Source: Alisma plantago-aquatica
Taxonomy: Eukaryota; Streptophyta; Magnoliopsida; Alismatales; Alismataceae
Length of the DNA: 64,000 nucleotides
Direction: 5' to 3'
NCBI GenBank assembly: GCA_963693085.1
Contig: OY856414.1
Location: 264,315,001 to 264,379,000 of the forward strand
Part shown: piece after piece, positions 59,628 to 64,000 of the stretch
Layout of the letters: each line of letters opens with the position of its first letter
How positions within the stretch are numbered: position 1 is the stretch's first letter
Notes under the pieces: model-generated
Seen by the model: the letters and a program-made list of their open reading frames with translations, nothing else
Databases searched by the model: none
What the model was told of the DNA's origin: nothing
Translations under genes and position numbers: made by a program

Positions 59628-60518
59628 AGGACATTAACTCTAGTAGTGTCCCTTTTGACCACACTTATAGCATCTTGGAGTACAGGAGGAGGATTTCTTT
59701 CCCTTGAAGTGCTTGCCCTTGGTGTAGTTGTCTTCATGCTCACTAGGGCCATAATCTTCACTAGAGGAGGGAGAGGTCCAGCAAGAAAGTTGTTGTTGAT
59801 GGATGACATCCTCCACTTGAGCTTTGAAGGAACTATCTTTGATCTTTCTTGCTTCCTTATCTTCTTTCTTGGCTTCTTCTTCTTGCTTGTCAAGCCTTCG
59901 CTCATGAGCTTGTAGATTTCCAATGAGCTCTTCCGTTGTGATGTCACCAAGGCTTCTAACTTTTTCAATGGAGGCCACCTTAGACTCCCATCTCTTTGGT
60001 AGAGTACTCAAGATCTTTGAGTTTATTTCTTCTCTATCTAAAGTGTTTCCCAAAGCAGCTAGGCCATTGATGATGATGTTGAGCCTAGAGTACATCTCGG
60101 CAATTCCTTCTTTCTTTCCCATCTTGAAGTTCTCTAGAAGGTTTTTCAACATATAGATCTTGGCCTCCTTAACTTTCTTTGTGGCCTCATAGGTAATGCA
60201 CAACTTATCCCAAATCTCATAGGTTGTATCCCATGAGGAAATGCGGTTGAACTCCACTAGGGTGAGGGCTGCATAGAGGATGCTTATAGATTTGGTATTG
60301 AGCTGAGCTTCTTTTAGTTCAACTTCATTCCATGTTGTCATATCTCTGGTTGGCTCCTTATATGGTGTGACCATCACCTTCCACTTATCAAAGATCATCC
60401 GTTGAATGTAAAACTGTATACGCCTCTTCCAATAGAGGAAGTTGGTGTCGTCGAAGACCGGAGGACGCATGGAGAAGCCTCCCTCTAGGTTGAGTGAACC
60501 AAGTAGGTTGTCACCCAT
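59628..60518 (-). pseudogene. Copia gag
   Basis: The frame opens MGDNLLGSLNLEGGFSMRPP at 60518, about 50 bp inside the 5' LTR. A typical copia gag (UBN2) region follows, with FDDTNFLYWKRRIQFYIQ, EIWDKLCITYE, then EMYSRLNIIINGL and ILSTLPKRWESKV. A Lys/Glu-rich hinge leads to the CCHC knuckle CYKCGQKGHY. Two stops (59640-59642 and 59634-59636) sit inside the knuckle before its last Cys. Open for 292 codons, so it is the best-preserved gene of this element. Confidence 0.92.
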
Positions 60519-60551
60519 CTTCTCATCTCATGGGAGATTGTTGGAGAAGAT

Positions 60552-60570
60552 CCTTGGATTTGATACAACT
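60552..60570 (-). other. Degenerate primer binding site of the copia element
   Basis: Minus-strand AGTTGTATCAAATCCAAGG lies right after the LTR end CCAACA. It resembles the usual TTGGTATCAGAGCC but lacks one G and has two or three substitutions, so it is either decayed or matches another tRNA. Confidence 0.55.
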
Positions 60571-61995
60571 TGTTGGATCTAGGTCTCTAGAGAGGGGGTG
60601 AATAAAGCTTCAAAATTCTCACAAGAAAAGTTAGACCTTCAAATGATATCAATTGAAACTGAATGCTTAAGATCAATTTGGAGTCCTATCTAAGCAAGCA
60701 TAACAAGGATGAGAGAAATTGAAACATGCACTTGGACAAGGTGGTTTAGAGTGGTTCCAATCTCCAAACTAGGAGATAGTCAATCCACTACCTAGAGAGG
60801 TCAACCTCTAGGACTTTGCAATCCATGTATACTTATATTCCATCATAAGAGATACAAGGAGACCACCATACATCCAAGGACTTACCTATTCAAGACAAGA
60901 GTCTTTCACCTACACAAGGACTTACCCACTTGATCAAGATGTCTTCATCCATCAACAAGGATTTACCCTATCTTACATCAATTCTTTGGCCTTGAAGGAA
61001 TTACCCACTCTTCTTGAATGTTGGCCTTTCCCTTCTCCTTCACCTAGAGAAGATCTTCACCTCTTATTCAACCTTGAAGACGACCAACAACAGCTTCACC
61101 TTCACTTGGAGTAGCTTGCTTCAACCTTTTCTCTTTGAGAAAGGGGGTTGGGAAGATGGAAGGAATGAGAGCATTTTAAAAACATGGAAGTAGCTCTCTT
61201 ACAACTTTCCTAGCTCACTTATCACGAAATGCTTTGTAAATGAGAGAGAAAAAGGGGCTCAAAGGGTTGCAACACACTCAACTACAGCAAGGACTTAGAA
61301 TAGCATGAATGAGCGAACTTGGAATGAACTCCAAGGGGTCATATTTATAGCTGGGGGTGTTCCTTTGAGTGTGAGATCACTTAAAAATGAAAAATAGTCA
61401 TTTTACAACTTACAACAGATCTATTTTTTCTCACAACAACTCTCCGATGGTTATAACAACTTTTTTTGTGTTTTCTATACAGTGCATTTGGTCAAGTTTC
61501 AATAAAGATAAATTGACTGATCCACTAAAGGACAAAGCCAATTTTCAAACTATCGATAGAGTTCGTTCTGGTAAACTCGACCGATGAGTCAAAATTAGTT
61601 TTGATTAGTTGATCGATTGGTCATTTTAGAAAATCCATCACTGGATCGATCGAGTTTCCAACTGACTGATAAACAACCTGTGAAAAAATTTCAAATTTGA
61701 CTTTTGAATGACCAAACGTTGGAATTAAGTGTCCCTAGTTTTTTATCATCTTAGTTACAAGTCATATCATTAATACAAGTTATTACAAAATTTATCTAAG
61801 GTGGTTTGGAGTGATTTCCCAAAAAGTACACTTGCATTGCTTTTGACTTGAACTTGAACAAGCTAGGTCTTGTGTAATTTGATCCTTTTCTTGTACCTAA
61901 AGCTTGAAGTCAATCTTGAACAAACATATTAGATACATAGAAATGGAATGGTTAAGTAATTATCAAAATATGGACAATGTATAACTCTCAAGTCA
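60571..61995 (-). repeat. Copia 5' LTR, complete (1425 bp)
   Basis: Edges TGTTGGATCT on the left and CAAGTCA on the right give TG...CA in minus orientation. Both ends match the 3' LTR fragments. A minus-strand TATA (CTATAAATATG, 61340-61350) lies between U3 (right) and the R/U5 part (left). U3 at 61555-61670 has several GATCGAT-type short palindromes. Confidence 0.9.
61340..61350 (-). promoter_or_regulatory. TATA box of the copia 5' LTR
   Basis: CTATAAATATG on the minus strand, followed by a purine-rich presumed transcript start to its left. Confidence 0.55.
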
Positions 61996-63817
61996 ATACC
62001 CATCATTTCTACCATTCACCCACAATTGCGTCAGAGAGCAGAGTGAGCATACAGAGGGAATGATCAACTCCAACTCATACTACTTCTCTACATGGATTAT
62101 ACTAGCACCGATGCCAACCAGGTTCATATCAATGAAGACACTAAATGGGTCTATCCTGTCATTGACTGTACTAGTCTACACCTGCCAATGCAGATGTTGA
62201 ATCCTTCTACTTCTCCATTGACTACATACCAAAATGGATCAGTGTTTCAACACTCAGGCATGTCGTGCCCTGTAAAAAAGGAAGTAAAAAATCATCACTA
62301 TTATGGTAATATTGAACATGTCATTGATTTTGTTCCTTTTTGGCTTGACAATCAAAGGATATGGACTATATCATTATCAAGAGAGGCTCTAATCATTGCT
62401 TTAGTTTAATTTATATTTGTATTCTTTGTTGATGTTAGCTACAATGATCAATAGTTGAGTAACAAACCTCTGTTTCTCTCCATCACTCTCAACATCTTGC
62501 AATAGTAGTTGACCTGAGGGTTCTTGAGAATTTTCTTTAGAATGGATTCCCAGTCCATGTAGCCAAAGTTAGAGAACATAGTAAGAGGATTTCTATTCCC
62601 ATGTTTGCATTAATGACATACTATCAAGTGCTAAATTTACAAGTACCTTTTACTTGTTTGATGTTAAAATAATTTTCTTTTTGGCTTTTTTAGTTTTGGT
62701 GTGTTCCACTCAAAGTAAAAACTTACTTAGATCTACCATAAGGTCCCCTATTCACTTTTCTAACTTTTAATTTATGGTATATGTTTGTACATTATCCTCA
62801 TTTTCATATTTGTTATCTCATTTAAGAGAATTAGGTGTGTACTAATTCTCATCTTCTTGTATTTTGACATTACAGTTTAGTAGTAAATCAAGTAAAAGGT
62901 GAGGACAAAGTTGATCAACAAACCAAGAAAATGTGTTCCTTCTATGATCAATAAAGTTTGCAAAGAATATACAAAATTATGAAATAGGTTCTTGCGTTCT
63001 CTTCATAATTGGTCTGTATTGTTCATAAAAGTTATATTTTTTAATAATTACTTGAAAGCAAATGTAATGCAATCATTTATGATAGTTTTGTAGATTTTGA
63101 AGTTTGGATATTTTTACTTAAATTGATTGGTGGGAAAACACAAAAAGTTCCATTCCAACTTTGTATATCTAAGTAGGAAAACCGATTGCACTAATTGCAG
63201 GACAATTAATATTCCCTATTGTGCATCTCACTTCTACCTTTTTTTTAATATTTTTTTCCAAACTTATATAACTACCAAGATCATCAAATGAACATCAGTG
63301 ACTGTGACTATGGAAAATCCTTCATAAAATTATAAATAAATGTAGTTGAATCAAATGAAAAGAGTAAATACAAGATCAAAATTAGTCATCCTAATTAGTG
63401 TGTTTTCATGCATTTGATTTTAAATGATTAAAATCAAACTTGATAAATCATATAGACTGAACGGAAAATGAGATAATAAGCCTATAAAATTATATTAAAC
63501 AAGGAAGGATGTGGACCAATTTTGACATTGATGGCTTCCAATATATGCTAAAAGTTTATCAAAGTCTATGGAAATGTTTTCCCCGTCAAGGAGTAGTACT
63601 TTTCAGTATTAATTATTTTCTCTATGTAGTAGACTATCATATATGTGAAATATATATAAGATAGCCTAATATGTAATTAAAGAAACACATTATAAAATGT
63701 ACTAAAATCTTAATAATATTGGTTGACATTTTTTCTAAAAATAGGTTTTATTTTTTGAAAATCCATACATTACACACAACTATACAAATCCAAACTAGTA
63801 TAGAGAAATGAACTAAA
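61996..63817. other. Unassigned AT-rich flank right of the copia element
   Basis: Apart from one 105-codon frame, I see no gene or repeat boundary. The sequence is strongly AT-rich from 62410 on. Confidence 0.45.
62092..62409 (+). CDS. Hypothetical 105-codon frame, unrecognised
   Basis: The frame runs MDYTSTDANQVHINEDTKWV to a TAA at 62407. Its composition is ordinary for a soluble protein (no low complexity, one Cys-Pro near the middle, YQNGSVFQHSGM). The local GC content is higher than in the downstream flank, which is mild support for a real exon. I recognise no family, see no upstream promoter, and the Copia LTR ends only about 100 bp before it. It could be an exon remnant or a chance frame. 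Confidence 0.2.
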   Translation: MDYTSTDANQVHINEDTKWVYPVIDCTSLHLPMQMLNPSTSPLTTYQNGSVFQHSGMSCPVKKEVKNHHYYGNIEHVIDFVPFWLDNQRIWTISLSREALIIALV

Positions 63818-64000
63818 CACTAGTACATAAATGGTCTATAGTGTCAGTTTTTTTAAGCCTATAGCGTCATTTTTCAGCCGACGCCTAAGTGGCTGTCGCT
63901 ACAGAAATTGCTCTATAGTGTCATTTTTTTTAACCCAAAAAAACCGACCTTGTATAGTAAAAACCGACCCTATAGGCTCTCAAAAACTAAATCCAAATGA
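63818..64000 (+). mobile_element. Terminus of a third CACTA-like element, running off the window
   Basis: CACTAGTACATAAATGG begins at 63818, followed at once by GGTCTATAGTGTCAG, CTATAGCGTC, GCCGACGCC and AAACCGACC repeats, the layout of a CACTA terminal plus subterminal array. AAA at 63815-63817 may be its target duplication. The interior is not in the window. Confidence 0.7.

Larger units (their letters stand above)
33709..61995 (-). mobile_element. SIRE-type Ty1/copia retrotransposon, expanded by nested insertions
   Basis: The outer ends are LTRs in minus orientation: the left (3') LTR begins TGTTGGATCTAGG at 33709 and the right (5') LTR begins the same way at 60571. Between them, in minus-strand order, are gag with a CCHC knuckle, protease, integrase, reverse transcriptase, RNase H, then an additional ORF before the polypurine tract. 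That extra ORF and the LTR terminal sequence are typical of the SIRE/Maximus lineage. Insertions are gypsy-B in the 3' LTR and a LINE in the integrase gene. Flanking 5-mers (GCCAT left, ATACC right) do not match, so rearrangement or divergence has obscured the target duplication. Confidence 0.88.

Noticed and set aside
59514..59915. Leu/Val-rich plus-strand frame that looks like a membrane protein
   Set aside because: It is the complement of the Lys/Glu-rich copia gag hinge, which yields Leu/Phe/Ser-rich antisense frames.

Overview
This is nuclear DNA from a flowering plant with a large, repeat-rich genome. The evidence is the set of element families present: CACTA (En/Spm) transposons, long-LTR Ty3/gypsy elements with an integrase chromodomain-like tail, a SIRE-type Ty1/copia element with an extra downstream ORF, L1-type LINEs carrying DUF4283 and zf-RVT, and a Cassandra TRIM with 5S rRNA-like sequence in its LTRs. 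The sequence does not let me name the species. I find no convincing host gene, tRNA, functional rRNA gene or CRISPR array. Nearly every coding region is a transposable-element pseudogene with stops and frameshifts.

Layout, left to right. (1) 1-1371 is the right end of a copia-like LTR whose U3 holds a reiterated AACCGATCGGTT palindrome; it sits inside a CACTA element. (2) 1372-6394 is CACTA#1, minus strand, with a broken TNP2 transposase whose probable first catalytic Asp is Asn, a 194-bp palindrome upstream of the gene, and a subterminal array ending in CACTACTACAG. (3) CACTA#1 lies in the 3' LTR of gypsy-A (6395-19411, minus), whose interior is decayed and whose 5' LTR is split by a nearly full-length LINE (12126-17187, plus). 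(4) 19412-33708 is AT-rich, gene-free DNA holding a complete Cassandra TRIM (24380-25215, perfect AATAT target duplication) and one LTR/PBS remnant near 31270.

(5) 33709-61995 is one SIRE-type copia element on the minus strand, expanded by nested insertions. Its left (3') LTR is split by gypsy-B (34026 to about 51150). Gypsy-B is split by CACTA#2 (37266 to about 43545, plus), which retains a transposase_24/Ulp1-type second gene and contains a LINE fragment (about 40109-40850, minus). Next to it is an inverted-repeat block with an AAACGGTCTCAAGACCGTTT motif (about 43546-45930), followed by scrambled gypsy DNA (46170-47730). The copia integrase is split by a 5'-truncated LINE (56219-57359) with a 16-bp target duplication. 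(6) 61996-63817 is unassigned flank with one unrecognised 105-codon frame. A third CACTA terminus starts at 63818 and leaves the window.

The genes do not form a working pathway. Together they record at least four levels of nesting (LINE in CACTA in gypsy in copia) plus a deletion that removed gypsy-B's 5' LTR and about 0.9 kb of copia LTR. The features most worth following are the palindromic U3 arrays in unrelated families, the long palindromes shared by the two CACTA copies, the 5S-bearing TRIM, and the templated-looking scrambling in gypsy-B.
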